Of a stretch of 64,000 nt of DNA, positions 12,515 to 26,940 are shown one piece after another. The notes under the pieces were generated by a model. The model did not search any database. It worked only from the letters and a program-made list of their open reading frames with translations, and had not been told where the DNA came from. The DNA comes from Aspidapion aeneum (taxonomy: Eukaryota; Arthropoda; Insecta; Coleoptera; Brentidae): assembly GCA_963576565.1 (NCBI GenBank), contig OY755044.1:40569235-40633234 (forward strand). The letters are read 5' to 3'. Numbering within the stretch: the stretch's first letter is position 1; each line of letters starts with the position of its first letter. The position numbers and the translations under genes are program-made.

Positions 12515-14562
12515 ACTCAATATTCTAAAAACTCGCTATTTCAAATTTTTATTTACAAAAAAAATTATAAAAAATATAAACATTTTTAAAATCTAAATTA
12601 AACAAAAATCTTAATTTGTCTTGCTCTCATACAATTCTTATAAAAACTAGTAAATCAGTAGGTATGTGCAAAAAACAAGCGTTGAATGAAATAAATTCTC
12701 GGAACTTTCAGATGTTAAGTAAGATTTTTTATACTATATGCTAATCAAACAAGCCGGTTATTAAGAAAAAAAAAATTTTTTTTAGTTTTTTATACACGAG
12801 ATCTATTAGGATTCATTCATTATTGGTAAATTTTAGATTTGCTGCAGGACACCAAATGAGCCAAGAGCCATCAACCTCCTGACTGAAGCGCCGCACGGAG
12901 GTCAGCTTGTCTAATTTAGACGATCGAAACTTCAATATCGAACTATTTTCTATCATAAACACAGACTTAAAAAAGTGCCCAATTACCTTATTAGTAGACC
13001 CCAATGCAGAAAATCGATCAACTAACTCGTTGTCACTTGTTACGACGACAAGTCATAGGCCGTTTGATAGCCTGCATAATGATCCGCACTTACTCCGCGC
13101 GGAAACGCGCTTTTCAAAAGTGCTTCAAGTCGGTAAACCAGAGATTATATGGTGATTTCTTTACGTATATTTAAAATATGGGTTAGTATCTTTAATTTTT
13201 ACTATTAAACCATTTGCAAAGTTTCAATTTGCTAATTTAAAAAATTAGATAAAAGTTGTGTATTGATTTATTATAATTTTTCAAATATGTATTATATATA
13301 TTGGACTGAAAAAGTCTGGATCATGTATCAAGGGTTGTATAGGTGCTAGATTCAGCTGCCGCTTCTTGACGCTGTATTAGCTATAAGTTATTGTTTCAGC
13401 GTTGGCGCATGGGATTGGCCGACGTAATTTATTTAAAATGTGGCACAAAACATCGGTTTCACAGGATAAAAATCAATCCGTTTTGAACTATGTATGTAAA
13501 AATAGAGAATATAAAGACTACGATAAAGAATATCAGTGCATGGTAAAAAATTGATATATAGTATAGCAAGATTAATAAATTTAGTAAAATTTTTATAAAA
13601 AAGGTATTTTAAATAAAAAAAACTATAAGCTAGTTACGTACTGTATCTCAAAGTATCGATTTTTAAAGTGTTTTGCTTAAGAGGAAAAAACGATATGCAA
13701 CATTATTTTTGGAGGCGACTGTACCATCTCCAGAATGCACAGTATATTAAAATCACATTTTTTAAACGCTAGTTGACATTTCTTAACTTTCAGCATCAAT
13801 TTGTCAAAATTAAAACCATAAAATAATTTCGATAGTTCAGAACCGACAAGCTGACCACCGTGCGCCGCACCCATATACCGGGGCGAGTCAATTTAATTCA
13901 GAACACGTCACCTGGATTTTAAGATTATTTTCAGTTATTTTGAACAAATAAAATGTTATTTAATATAAGTTAAAGGCTTATAACTAGATATTTAGAAACA
14001 TACAATTTTTTGTATCTACAAAAAGTTTTTTTAAGGGCCACTGGCCATGACCTACCAAACAAAATCACGGGATTACGAACCGATTCATAAGATAGTTTCT
14101 GATAATACTAGTTCACCTAACAAGTGCGGAAGAGGCACTAAACACACGCGTTAGGTATGTCTATCACAGTAAACAAACATTGGTTTATAATTTTTTATTA
14201 TTATAAGACGAAACGTCACCCTCTGGTTTTTGACGAAAAAATAGGCTTTGGTGTTTACCCGTGGTGGTTTACCCAACCGAATTCATATGCATGTCATTCA
14301 TTGTCATCTTTAAAATTTTAGTACGGCCCACAATTTCAGAACCGAATTTGGGTTCCTATGACTCTAATATGTAGTGCCACCTTTTGACTGATATTTAAAT
14401 ATTTTGCCTTTATGTCTTTTGCTTAAAAAATTGCCTAAATCGAATTTGTCGCCTTAAATACTTTTGAGATGTGGCACATATGCACAAAAATTTACTTTTG
14501 CTGTTCTAAAAAAACAGTTGCGCACAACTCTCTTTTGACATTTTAGAGCATGCTGAAGTGAA
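12515..14562. other. No supported gene; one weak inverted repeat
   Basis: A GC-richer phrase around 12888-12912 (CGCACGGAGGTCAGCTTGTC) recurs reverse-complemented, with changes, at about 13842-13868. The two may be ends of an old inverted-repeat element. The rest is AT-rich. From about 14400 the sequence belongs to an older repeat that is also present at 16560-17000. Confidence 0.35.
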
Positions 14563-14570
14563 GTAGAAAG

Positions 14571-14977
14571 CAGCGGCGTAGCGTGGGGGGGGGGGGGCGG
14601 GGGGTTCGTCGCCCCCCCCCCCCCCCCCCGCCCCGAGGGTAGTGGCGCCCCATAGGTGGCCGAAGCGCTCTCAGCTTTATTAAGTCGGGCCGGTAATGGC
14701 CAATTGAGTGGGTGCCAAAGGAAACTAACGACATGATGACCTTTTTTTTGTTTTTTTGTCGTCGCAAGATTCGTGAGAGGCGCCCTTGTGACTGATCGGC
14801 CGCCCCCTCACACATGATGACCTTTTTTTTTTTTTGGTGTCGCAAGATTTGTGAGAGGCGCCTTTTTGACCTTTTTGTTTTTTTTTGCCACAAGATTTTT
14901 CATCAGTTTTCACAGGCGCCCTTTTTAGCTGTCGCCCCCCCCCCCCCCCCCGCCCTTTCGGGCACGCTACGCCGCTG
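14571..14977. mobile_element. hAT-type mini-element with G/C homopolymers, 407 bp
   Basis: Perfect 8-bp target duplications GTAGAAAG lie at 14563-14570 and 14978-14985. The terminal inverted repeats are CAGCGGCGTAGCGTG and CACGCTACGCCGCTG. Inside are long G and C runs (about 14584-14629 and 14933-14952) that could form quadruplex or hairpin structures. The element interrupts a repeat whose other copy is at about 16560-17000. Confidence 0.85.
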
Positions 14978-14985
14978 GTAGAAAG

Positions 14986-16650
14986 AGAGTTAGTGCTGTC
15001 GCGATTATTCGACTCCCATCGGTAAGCTCATTCATTTACCTTTGAGTGTTATGTTTTCGCCGTTGTGACAGCCAACCCGTGAGATAACCTGCCCCGGTAT
15101 CCCCTATACTGTCTCCAATTGAAAAGACGAATAAAGCTTAAAGCTATGTGATGTTAATTTTGAATTTAATAAAATATGTAGGTTGAAAAATATAATTATT
15201 TTTTTTCTGATTAGAAATAAATTTGTTTCGATATGGTATTTTAATCAAAACCGGATGGATATATTGCACACCCAACTTTTTATAATACCTATTTGAAATA
15301 TGTATCTATTTAAACCATTACATATACAATAAAAAAATTAAAAACAGATTTGACTGTGAAAATAATTATAACATAGATTATACAGGGTGATACGCTGTAC
15401 TTTATTGGTGGATTTTTAACTGAGGTTTTATAACGACAGAACAGAGCTAGAAAAATTGTCCAGTGTCCAAGATATGTTATATTGTTGTTACTGTCTCCAA
15501 ATAGTCTTTTTCCTACGACTACATATGAAAATGATGGATTTCACACGATTTGCATCCTTAGAAAAGGTTAAATTTCACACGTGTGCAGAAATTTTTCCCA
15601 ACATGTGTGGAAAAGTACTTTGTCTGGAAAAGTGTACGATGACGATTGTCACCATACTGTTTCGCACGTGTTGCAAAGTACTTTTCCACACATGTACGCA
15701 AAAGCAGTTAGGAAAAATAGCGTACACAACTCGATAGAAAGTAATTTTCTTACATTTGCGTGTTGTTTCACTCGACTAGCGCCTCGTTCACAACATTCAC
15801 GCTCGTGTCAAATTTGTCACCTTCTTCTATTGGTATGTAATATACTTTTTCGTCAGTTTTTAAAGGAATACAGTAAATAATTAAAAACAGATTTCACTAT
15901 GTAAAAGTAATTAATGTTAAATAGAGTGTACAGGGTGATACATTGTATTTTATTAATGGTCTTTTTACCTGAGGTTTTACAGCGATAGGAAAAAAAGCAA
16001 GCAAGCAATGTTTTGTTGTTACTGTGTACGAAATAGCCCTTTTCGTCAATTTATTTAAACAAAATTCTCCCTGAAAACGGTGTACCGACTTCCAATAAAT
16101 CCCTATTAAGTAAGCTTTTTTACACAAATTGAATTTTTATCTCATTTTTCTGCAAACTCCTAATTTTAAGTAATGGGAGGCAGGGTACCTATAGGTACCT
16201 AATGATAATTTAGGTAGAGGGAGTTTATTCTTTGCATTTTTAATAGTCAGGGTCTAGTATATATAATTGATGGTGTATTTATTCTAGTTATAAAATAAAC
16301 TAAATAGCTTTTTTTATATTTACAAATAAGAAAATATTTAAGATAAAGAAAAAGACTTATAAACCCGAGCCAGGGATGGTTGTCATAGTAGTCCTGGGGT
16401 AGGCATATTTGTAATTACGTATATGGGGGTAGGTAGTCAGATATTAACAGACAACCTGCCTCGAAACATGTTTTAGAAAATAGCCCCTCTAAAAAATATT
16501 GAATCAAAGTTATCGCGGTATCATAAAACTCATATTTAAAATACACAAAAATTTATATTTTAATGCAAAAATTAAGTGAGATTTGGCGCAGATGCACAGA
16601 TTTACTTTTGCTGTTCTAAAAAAACAGTTATGCATATCTCTCTTTTGGCA
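14986..16650. repeat. Repeat-rich DNA with direct repeats and a hairpin
   Basis: A phrase beginning ACAGGGTGATAC and including CTGAGGTTTTA occurs twice in direct orientation, at about 15381-15450 and 15940-15990. Between them, CATGTGTGGAAAAGTACTTTG at 15602-15622 is exactly reverse-complemented at 15674-15694, giving a 21-bp stem with a 51-nt loop. No coding region could be supported. Confidence 0.5.
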
Positions 16651-16660
16651 TAGTAGAGCA

Positions 16661-16846
16661 GTGGCGTATATAAGGGGGGCCTGGGGGGCCCGGGCCCCTC
16701 CCGAAGCTATGATTTTTTTAGCTGTTTTCTACATATTTCATGAATACAAACATAAAATAGCATAAAATACGGCCTCATGAGGGCTCGGCCCCCCCCCCCC
16801 GAAACTGTCTCGGGCCCCCTCCGAAACTTTTTTCTATATACGCCAC
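16661..16846. mobile_element. GC-rich mini-element with GTGGCGTATATA ends
   Basis: The perfect 12-bp terminal inverted repeats are GTGGCGTATATA and TATATACGCCAC. CA lies directly on both sides (16659-16660 and 16847-16848), so removing the element and one CA restores the sequence seen uninterrupted in the related repeat near 14550. Inside are G-rich and C-rich blocks. The type is not assigned. Confidence 0.65.
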
Positions 16847-16848
16847 CA

Positions 16849-18344
16849 TGCTGAAGTGAGGTGGAAAGAGAGTTAGTGCTCCTGTCATGCTTTGACGCCA
16901 AACGGCCGGCTTATTCACTGAGTTAGAAATTTGCATCTGTGACAACCACCCCATGATGAGACAAATAGCCTCGGTCTCCCCTACACTATCGGTATTATAA
17001 AAGTGGTACGTGATAAACATAGGTATCTTTGAAATTGCATGGTTAACTACCGGATTATATTATGGCATGTATTTATGTATTTGACAGAATGAAGTGCAAA
17101 CGGACATATTCTTTAAAACCACGGATTAATTATTGATTAACGGATTGGATTTGACCAAAATTAAGGCGGCAAATACAAAATGGCCGCCGTCTCGTCCTTT
17201 TTAACCAATGACATTTTGTTCTCTGGGTTAGAAATGTCAAATTCTTGTGAACCGCTGTTTTTGTTTATTTATGTTTTTGCCAGTTTTTTAAATTAAATTT
17301 GGGATAAAATCTAACTGTCAGAAACTGTTTAGGGTCTTAAAACGTTACTCTTTTTTTTTCTATTAGAGTAGAGAAAGTCCGAGATTTGCTTTATTTTCCA
17401 ACAAAAACACAACAAGAACAACAACAACAACAACTGACAGTCTCTACCATTTTGACAAGGCCGCGATAAAATCAAAGTATAGCGAGTTTGGTTAGGTGGT
17501 CTAAACCAATTTTCCGCTTTTTCAATGTTAATTATCAAATGCATAGTTTATTTTGGTTGGTTCACGATGCTTGGTTGTGAAATCCAATTTATAGTTGTTC
17601 TTAATCCCTGTACAAAAAGTATTGTCAACCACTTTTATGATGCCGAAAGAAAACGATGTCAGGACAACCCGTACATTAGATTTGTGCCTTAGCAGGTGAG
17701 AGAGAATGTTAAACTGACGAGACTGTAGATTTTTTTTTTAATTTAAAAATAATAAAATGAATACTTGAGTATAATGTTCATTTTACAATCACGACTTTTA
17801 AGACACTTATTGTAGCTTATTGTAGCTTGTTGTACATAAACTTTCTCATAAATGGGAAAAAATTGCAAGCCCCTTTTTCATGAATAACAATGCACAAATG
17901 TCATAGACAAAATAATTGTTTTAAAATTACGTCTGAGTGTGGGAAGAATTTTATGAAATGAAGAAAAATTTTCTAAAGCTTAATTTAAAATAAAGCAAAG
18001 ATTTATTTTATAGCAGTTATGTCATTTTCGGAAAAATAGACACAGTTATAGTCTTTGCCAACGGCAGTTACACTTTTGGGAAATTTACAACCTCTTTATT
18101 TGAGTATCATAATACATAATGAGAACAAAAAAACACCGCATGTCTATGAGTTGTTTTCTGGTTTTAGCTGTGCGTTTTTTTGTCAATTTACAGTCAGCAT
18201 ACAGGTATACCTTTAATTTTATTCCAACAAAGCATATTTAATTTTTACTATATTTTTGGTTAGAAAATATGTTTATGTCATGTCAAAGTCACAAAAGTGT
18301 AATTGTCATGGCAAGGACTATACCGTCCGAAACACAGGAAACGG
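16849..18344. other. No gene; includes dispersed repeat 17117-17320
   Basis: The segment 17117-17320 shares long phrases with 41813-42040: ACGGATTGGATTTGACCAAA, AAATGGCCGC and ACCGCTGTTTTTGTTTAT. It is therefore a dispersed repeat of about 200-240 bp. No gene or RNA could be supported in the rest. Confidence 0.45.
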
Positions 18345-18353
18345 GTCCAAAGT

Positions 18354-18394
18354 AAGGTCACTATATCACGAAGTTTCGTGATATAGTGACCTTA
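18354..18394. mobile_element. 41-bp palindrome with 9-bp flanking direct repeats
   Basis: AAGGTCACTATATCACGAA at 18354-18372 is followed after two bases by its exact reverse complement. Nine-bp direct repeats GTCCAAAGT sit immediately outside (18345-18353 and 18395-18403). The arrangement looks like a minimal transposon insertion or a pair of fused transposon ends with a 9-bp target duplication. No other copy was noticed in the window. Confidence 0.6.
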
Positions 18395-18582
18395 GTCCAA
18401 AGTTGTTAAAAAAATTAATGCATTTTTTAAAAGATAATTTTTATGGTATTTTTCCCCCTTTTTAAACTCGATAGCTAGCCCATGACCAAACCTCAATTTA
18501 TTATTGTAATAAGTGGATACAGGAAATAGATTATCACGTTTTAAACTTTGGTTTAACTGTAAATATAGGTACAATACGAAAA

Positions 18583-20842
<2,260 letters not shown>

Positions 20843-20888
20843 AAACAAAACTACAATGCTGCGAATATTGTTATCGATATCCAACTAA

Positions 20889-22187
20889 AGTCCATTTCAT
20901 AATTTTTGAGATAACTTTTTGACAGTAATCAGCTGTTAACCATAAGAAGCCAGCCAAAAAAATCGTCAAAAGTTGACCCATAAATAATGAAATAGACTAT
21001 AAAGTCCATTTCATAATTTTTGGGATAACTTTTTGACAGTTAAGCCCATCACATACAAAAAAGCATAGCGCATCGCATGGCGCATGTGGTGCATTCAAGG
21101 TGCATATAGCATAGTATGGCTGGTTTTGGAGGTGTTCTTGTCCGGTTTGTTTTTATGAAATTTGGTTTGTTTTTTGTGCGATTTTTTTGAGATAGATAAC
21201 CATGAAATATTCTTCAGATTGATAACAATGAAATATTGAAATTCCAGAGAATTAAATATACAATTAGACTACCAAAAAATATTAAAACTTGTTAGAAAAG
21301 GGTCTTTTCCTTTTTTCTTCTCTGGTTTGTTGATCAAGTGATTTATTTTGATACATTCTATTGGCTGACCATAAGAAAACATATGAATTATCCATAAAAA
21401 GTTCAACCTTATGGAAATGGCGTCTTCTGGGCGATAGCTGAGTGGTCGGAGCTTATTCTATGCCATGCTATGCGCTATGCATTTTTGTGTGTGATGTGAT
21501 TTACCACCTGGTTTTTATAATAATAACCAGGGCTATCAAAATGGACGGGCCACGATCCTCCACTTTGTTGACGTCACATCCGGGGCTGATTTTTTTTGAT
21601 GGTCACGTTACGACACAGCTGATTGTTTTTAAAATATTGAAGTTGAAATGACGGTTCATGGATATTTGATTTTTTTTAAATAAAGCCGTTTTTCAGATTG
21701 TTTTTACTTTATTCTGGCAGAACAATTTTTTTTAAATGTATAGTAAGCCCTAATTTTTTATAGCCGCTTCAATAGCTCACACAAAAATTAAGTTTAAAGC
21801 AGAAGCGAATGTGACAATCACATATGACAAAGTCAAATACATGTCAAATATAACAGTAGGCATGTGGTACAGGGCGGGTAATTTGAATTCAAAATAAGGA
21901 ATGCTAAATCTTGAAGATTTTAACCTTTTAATCATGTTGCCTCCTTACAAAGCTTTGGTGGAATATCGGGATGGTGTCTGAGAATATTTCAGTGAAATTT
22001 TGCGGAAATCTGTAGTGCCATTTTGAAAATATGATAAAAAAACGTCTGACCTGCCATAAGAACGAATGTAAAATTCAGCCCCGGGAGAACAGCTGATTTT
22101 TTCAGGGTCGTGGCCTCTATTTTTGTGTTGGCCTTGTAATAACATAGATCAACGAAAAAAAAGTTGTCCCAAAAATAATGAAATTAC
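20889..22187. mobile_element. Two adjacent inverted-repeat elements of one family
   Basis: A short member (about 20889-20996) begins AGTCCATTTCATAATTTTTG and ends with an imperfect reverse complement (CATAAATAATGAAATAGACT). A longer member (about 21002-22187) begins with the same phrase and ends CCCAAAAATAATGAAATTACC. No coding frame is seen. A palindrome-rich section with GCATAGCGCATCGCATGGCGC lies near 21060-21110. Confidence 0.5.
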
Positions 22188-22419
22188 CTGTAGCTTTTAC
22201 AGATTGTCATATCTCCACCAAACAACGAATAGGTAAGTACCGGGTGATTCACCATAAATCCCCCCCCCCCGTCATTAATCAATCAAAGTCGCTCAAATCT
22301 AAATATTTATTTTTATATTTTATTTTTTAACCTAAATAGGGGCTTAATTTTCATTCGATAGGCCTGTCCTGGAAGCAGTTTTATTGGGAAAAGCGGTAGT
22401 TTTTTTTACCTTCCTAGCC
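22188..22419. other. Short spacer with C run
   Basis: A run of ten C lies at 22261-22270. No gene or element boundary could be supported. Confidence 0.3.
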
Positions 22420-22870
22420 CGCGCAGCAAAAGCTAGAGAAGGTATTATTTCCGACAATTTCTTTTTGAGATAACGCTAAAAATGTTTTATTTGGGTGTAC
22501 TTTGACCTATCTTAGCAATATCGTCGTGATGTCTGTGTGTGTGTGTAACGAGCTGATAAGATTTTGGTCAAAATCCATTAATGTTAATGACAGTTTTTTG
22601 ACAATTAAAATTTTAAAAAAATTCTAACATGTTAACGGAGCATCGCATTTTTTAGAAACAGAATAGATTACATTTTGCTCAATAATTTATGTTATAACAA
22701 AAAACTTCGTAGGCGCTTTAGTTTCTGAGATATTTACAAACAACTGTTTTCAAGGCTGATATATCATGGCTTCACTTGTGTGTGCTAATAGGCTACAGGA
22801 AGGTATTAGATCCGTCATGGATCCATTTATTTTTCATTTATTTTAGTAGGCGTAAATAAAGTAAACATTA
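22420..22870. repeat. Dispersed repeat with TG microsatellite, copy 1
   Basis: The phrases TTAGCAATATCGTCGTGATGTCTG, a GT run, AACGAGCTGATAAGATTTTGG and ACTTCGTAGGCGCTTTAG recur at about 25960-26125, 45185-45460 (inverted) and 45490-46200. The repeat opens near CCTTCCTAGC and ends with GGATCCATTTATT. A conserved block beside a microsatellite again suggests a Helitron-like non-autonomous family, as inference only. Confidence 0.45.
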
Positions 22871-23810
22871 CTAAGGAAACATTTACCAAAAAACAAAATT
22901 TAAGCAGTTACTACACCTTCTAAAAGGAGGCGTTTTAGCAAAAAAAAAAAAACTATTTTTTTTGTAAAACGTTGTTTTCTGAACATTTTCGGGTGAAAAC
23001 TGGGCCTCGGTTTAAAATCAACATAATATGTAAAAAGAAATCTTTTGATATAAAAAACTGTTACGATTAAGACATAAAAGGTTCGGTTTCAAGGTAAGGT
23101 TTCACCAAATTTCGTGAGAAAAAAAATGTGGAAAATGAAAATCAAAAACAAGAAAGCGGTCTTTTCGATTTTTCTCGGAAAATTTTGTTTGAAGTGCAAA
23201 AACGGTTTACACAAAATTTGTAGAACTTTTTGTTATCTATAACTTTTGTTTTTCAATTTTTTTTATAGAAGGACCATTCTTGTAATTTAAAAAAGAAATG
23301 GTGCAGCTTGATTTAAGGTTCAATCTGAGAAATATACCTAAATAATAATCTGAAACCACGCAAAAATGGAAAGATTCTTAGAAAAATAATTCTCTAATAG
23401 TTATAAATATTTTATAAAAAACTAAAGTCCAAAATTATTAAAAATGTTTTTTTTCCTGCGAAACCAGTGGATATTCGGGGATGGGACGCCACTCCGCGCC
23501 AACCTATACGACCCGCTATGCCATCAGTGATAAACCTGGAGTCAAAACATTCAACTTCGGACTGGGACATAAAAGAAGGCATACCGGGCAAATAATAAAA
23601 TAGAGTAGAATAGAATTAAATTTATTACCAGCAAGATCATAGAATATTACAATAAATAACATCCTACAAAAAAATAACGTCAAGTTTCTCGATGGGTCTG
23701 ACAAACACCAGGTCCTCGATGAGTTCATGATCTCATGTCTGCCAAACAAATGAAATAGTACAAGAAATAATTCCTTTAAGGACTCATCTACCAAAACTAA
23801 ATTAAAATAT

Positions 23811-24130
23811 TTAAAAAAACAATTGAATATGAATATTTTTATTTACATATGATGTGGCGGCCCTCCCAAATCCCTCAATAGTCTCCCTATTCCGAATTCT
23901 TATTGGAAGGCTTTGATATGCTTTTATGGCTCTATAAAAAGCACTGTTCTCTAAATAGGCTTCTCTATTAGTTAAAAATAGTTCGGGGTGCTTTTTTGTT
24001 AAATATTACCAACTCTAAAAATAAAGGCTGGCAGTATATTAAGATTTTTAAAATGATGTTTGCATAATGTTCTTGGTGTTAAATTTAGCATGGTCCTTAT
24101 GACACAAAGAGGCCTACATATTTTCGAAAA
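23811..24130 (-). pseudogene. LINE ORF2 C-terminal fragment
   Basis: On the minus strand two frames joined by one frameshift (near 24000) give RPLCVIRTMLNLTPRTLCKHHF, then ILPAFIFRVGNI, then TKKHPELFLTNREAYLENSAF and AYQSLPIRIRN, ending at a stop at 23811-23813. This order (a block with 'LCKHHFKNLNILP', then a YLxxSAFYRAIKAYQSLP-type end) is typical of the region after the RT in CR1/Jockey-group LINEs. The stretch 23580-23810 that follows is probably its 3' untranslated part. It is an isolated 3' fragment. Confidence 0.5.
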
Positions 24131-24569
24131 AAGAACACAACCTAACAAAAACAGCTTGCAAGAAATTTACGATCAAAATTTGAAATGCGTATCACAGTAT
24201 TAGAAGCTCATTTATTTTTTGCATTTTTGCCAGTTGCATTTCACTTCGAAAGGGGGGGAGACACGGGGCATTTGCCAGTCCGTCACTGGATATTATATTC
24301 AGCCCACTTCAATTATCGCTAAAAACTTCTGTTATTATATTAAAAAAAATGTGTTTGTACTTACTTTTGTGCTTGGAGGCAGCTTTGAGATTAAGCTTCT
24401 TGAAGAACGCCATTTTCTTCTTTCAAAACCGACCCGATTTGCCAAAAAAATTTAAAAATTGAAAAAAAAATACCCGCACCTGCCAAGGTAAAAGGCGACA
24501 AGAACAGAAAAATCGCAAACCTAAATGTCAATGCCTATATCGAATGAACGGTACAAACTCGTATTTTAT

Positions 24570-25950
24570 TATTACAACAATGGAAATTGTATTGGCTAAA
24601 ATGTTATTAAACCATGCAGCAGGATACTAGACACTTTCTATAAATTATAAATATATAAAGTTTACTTTATAGAATATGCACGTGACCTGGCTACTGCGAG
24701 CGACTTTCAAAGAGTGCGGTAAAACAAAATATGATCGAACAGCAAAAGTTTCTTGACTGTGGTTCGCCCGTACTTATCTGTACCAAGCACCATGCGGCAG
24801 CAGGCTTTTTCGATGAATTACTGCATCTTGTGCGTAAAATTCCCATTTCGACCCATCTCGATTCGGACATGGATGTCCCGATTGGACCCGATGGTAAATC
24901 AAACTTTATCTACATTATAAAAAATAACTTAATATTTGATTGATTGACTTACTTTACCGCAACTTTTTTACGCGTATAATATTTCCTATTTCGACCCATC
25001 CCGATTCGACCCAGGAAAATATAAAATTTTATAATAATTTAAATTAAACTGCAAAAGTTTCTTGACTATGGTTCGCTCGTACTTATCTGTACCAAGCACC
25101 ATGCGGCTGTAGGCTTTTTTGATGAATTACTGCATCTTCTGCGTAAAATTTCCATTTCGACCAATCTCGATTCGGACACTAATATCCCGATTGGGCCCCA
25201 TGGTTAATCAAACTTTATCTATGTTACAAAAAATAGCTTAAAATCAGGCTTGATTAACTCACTTTTACGTAAATTTTTTACGCGTAGAACATTTCCTATT
25301 TCGACCCATCTCGATTCGGCCCAGTAAAAAATAACATTTTGCATTTATTTAAATTAAACCACAAACATTTCTTGGCTGTGATTCGCCAGTACTTATTTAT
25401 GGCAATGCGGTAACACACTTTTTAATGTATTACTTTGGCGTCTTCTTCCATTATTGCAATGGAAATTTTATTGACCTTTGGCTACTGCGAGCTACATTCA
25501 AAGACTGCGCTAAAACAAAATATGATCGAACAGCAAAAGTTTCTTGACTATGGTTCGCTCGTACTTATCTGTACCAAGCGCCATGCGGCAGCAGGCTTTT
25601 TCGATGAATTTCTGCATCTGCTGCGTAAAATTCTCATTTCAACCGATCTCTTTTCGGGGAGGGATGTCCTTTTGGGCCCGATGGTTAATCAAACTTTATC
25701 TAGTTTATAAAAAATAGCCTAAAACATCGGGGTTTGATAGACTCATTTTACCGTAAATTTATTACGCGAATAACATTTCCTATTTTGACCCATATCGATT
25801 CGGCCCAAGAGAAAAATAACCTCTTAAATTTTAGTCGTACTTACGCAGCAACAGAGATTTTTTATTGCATTAGTTCGTCTTCATTTTATTATGACAATGA
25901 AAATAGTGTTGTACTTTGGGTTGTGGCATCGCATCAATATGCAAGTTTAA
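24570..25950 (+). repeat. ~310-bp tandem repeat array
   Basis: Units begin near 24743, 25051, 25361 (degenerate and shortened) and 25533, all carrying variants of GCAAAAGTTTCTTGACT and, later, TTCGACCCATCTCGATTCGG. Spacing is 308, 310 and 172 bp. The segment before unit 1 and the segment before unit 4 are also alike (GGCTACTGCGAG…AAACAAAATATGATCGAACAG), so the array has a longer-period pattern. Three units keep an open frame of 50-65 codons in the same phase, but residue changes are frequent. Confidence 0.7.
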
Positions 25951-26125
25951 AAATATAGTAGATTGCATTTTTCTGAATAACTTGTGTTATAACCAAAAAC
26001 TTCGTAGAAGCTTTAGTTCCTGAGATATTTACAAAAAACTGTTTTCAAGGCTGATATATCATGGCTTCACTTAAAGTGCACTAATAGGCTAGCCTAGGAA
26101 GGTATCAGATCGGTCATGGATCCAT
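25951..26125. repeat. Dispersed repeat with TG-family block, copy 2
   Basis: It matches 22680-22840 over AAAACTTCGTAG, AGATATTTACAAA, ACTGTTTTCAAGGCTGATATA and CATGGATCCATTTATT. Together with copy 1 it brackets the LINE fragment and the tandem array, so the whole 22.4-26.1 kb block may be one composite element with an insertion (inference). Confidence 0.45.
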
Positions 26126-26361
26126 TTATTTATTAATAAAATATTTGTAAAAAAAATTAACTAATACATTTTGCAACCTCAGAACGAAAAACGGACTATA
26201 TCAAAAAATTAAATTGTTGAAAAATCGCAAAAAACTTTTGCGCTTACCATAAGAAGCTGTGGTAATTTAAAACTTTAAATATATTTTTTATTCTTTGTAA
26301 AATGCAATTTTACTAACTACGACTATGTATCGATAGATAGTGACAAACTGCATAATCTTAT

Positions 26362-26700
26362 TTTAAAAAGTGAAAATCTTAAAATTTTGAGATTTGTCAC
26401 TATCGTTCTGATAGGGTGCTGTTTTTTGTGAAAAAGCAGTTTTATAAGAACGTGTCTTTTTTTGGTAATCGTCCGAAACACCTCTATTTTCTGCCGTAGA
26501 AAAAAAATTAAGAAAATTTAGTCTTCCGCAAGTCCAAACTATAGTTGAATTCCTGTTATTTTCAATAACATTTAAATTGCTGAATTTTTTATAGAAACAT
26601 AAAAGTATTAGCAAAAAACCATTAAAGAAAATTGATAATATTTGAATCATTTGTTATTTTTTTGCCTATTTGAACCAGACTTTGAAGTCTGGTTAAGAAA
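26362..26700 (-). repeat. Dispersed repeat shared with 58930-59270
   Basis: The reverse complement reads GTCTGGTTCAAATAGGCAAAA and, elsewhere in the unit, GAAAATAGAGGTGTTTCGGACG. Both phrases have close counterparts at 58940-58970 and 59140-59162. No coding frame is preserved in both copies. Confidence 0.5.
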
Positions 26701-26940
26701 TATTTATACTGGACTTCTTGATATCTACTAAATTCAATAAAATATAAATATATTTACAATTACACTAATAACAGAATCATATAATAGACAAGTATGTGGG
26801 TTCACTCAGATGTTTCGGACAATTACACATCTGTATCGGACAATTGCTTAAGCAGATAACTGACAATACAGAGAGGATGTAAAATACTGCAATAGTTTAG
26901 TTCCAACAAATAGTGAAAAAAATATAAAAATAATGTAAAT

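Noticed and set aside
14543..14913. Open frames with G- and P-rich tracts
   Set aside because: They run through G/C homopolymers of a hAT-type mini-element. The composition is a by-product of the runs.
21430..21455. tRNA/SINE-like A-box (GATAGCTGAGTGGTCGGA)
   Set aside because: It resembles a pol III A-box, but no B-box (GGTTCGANTCC) or cloverleaf follows at the right distance.
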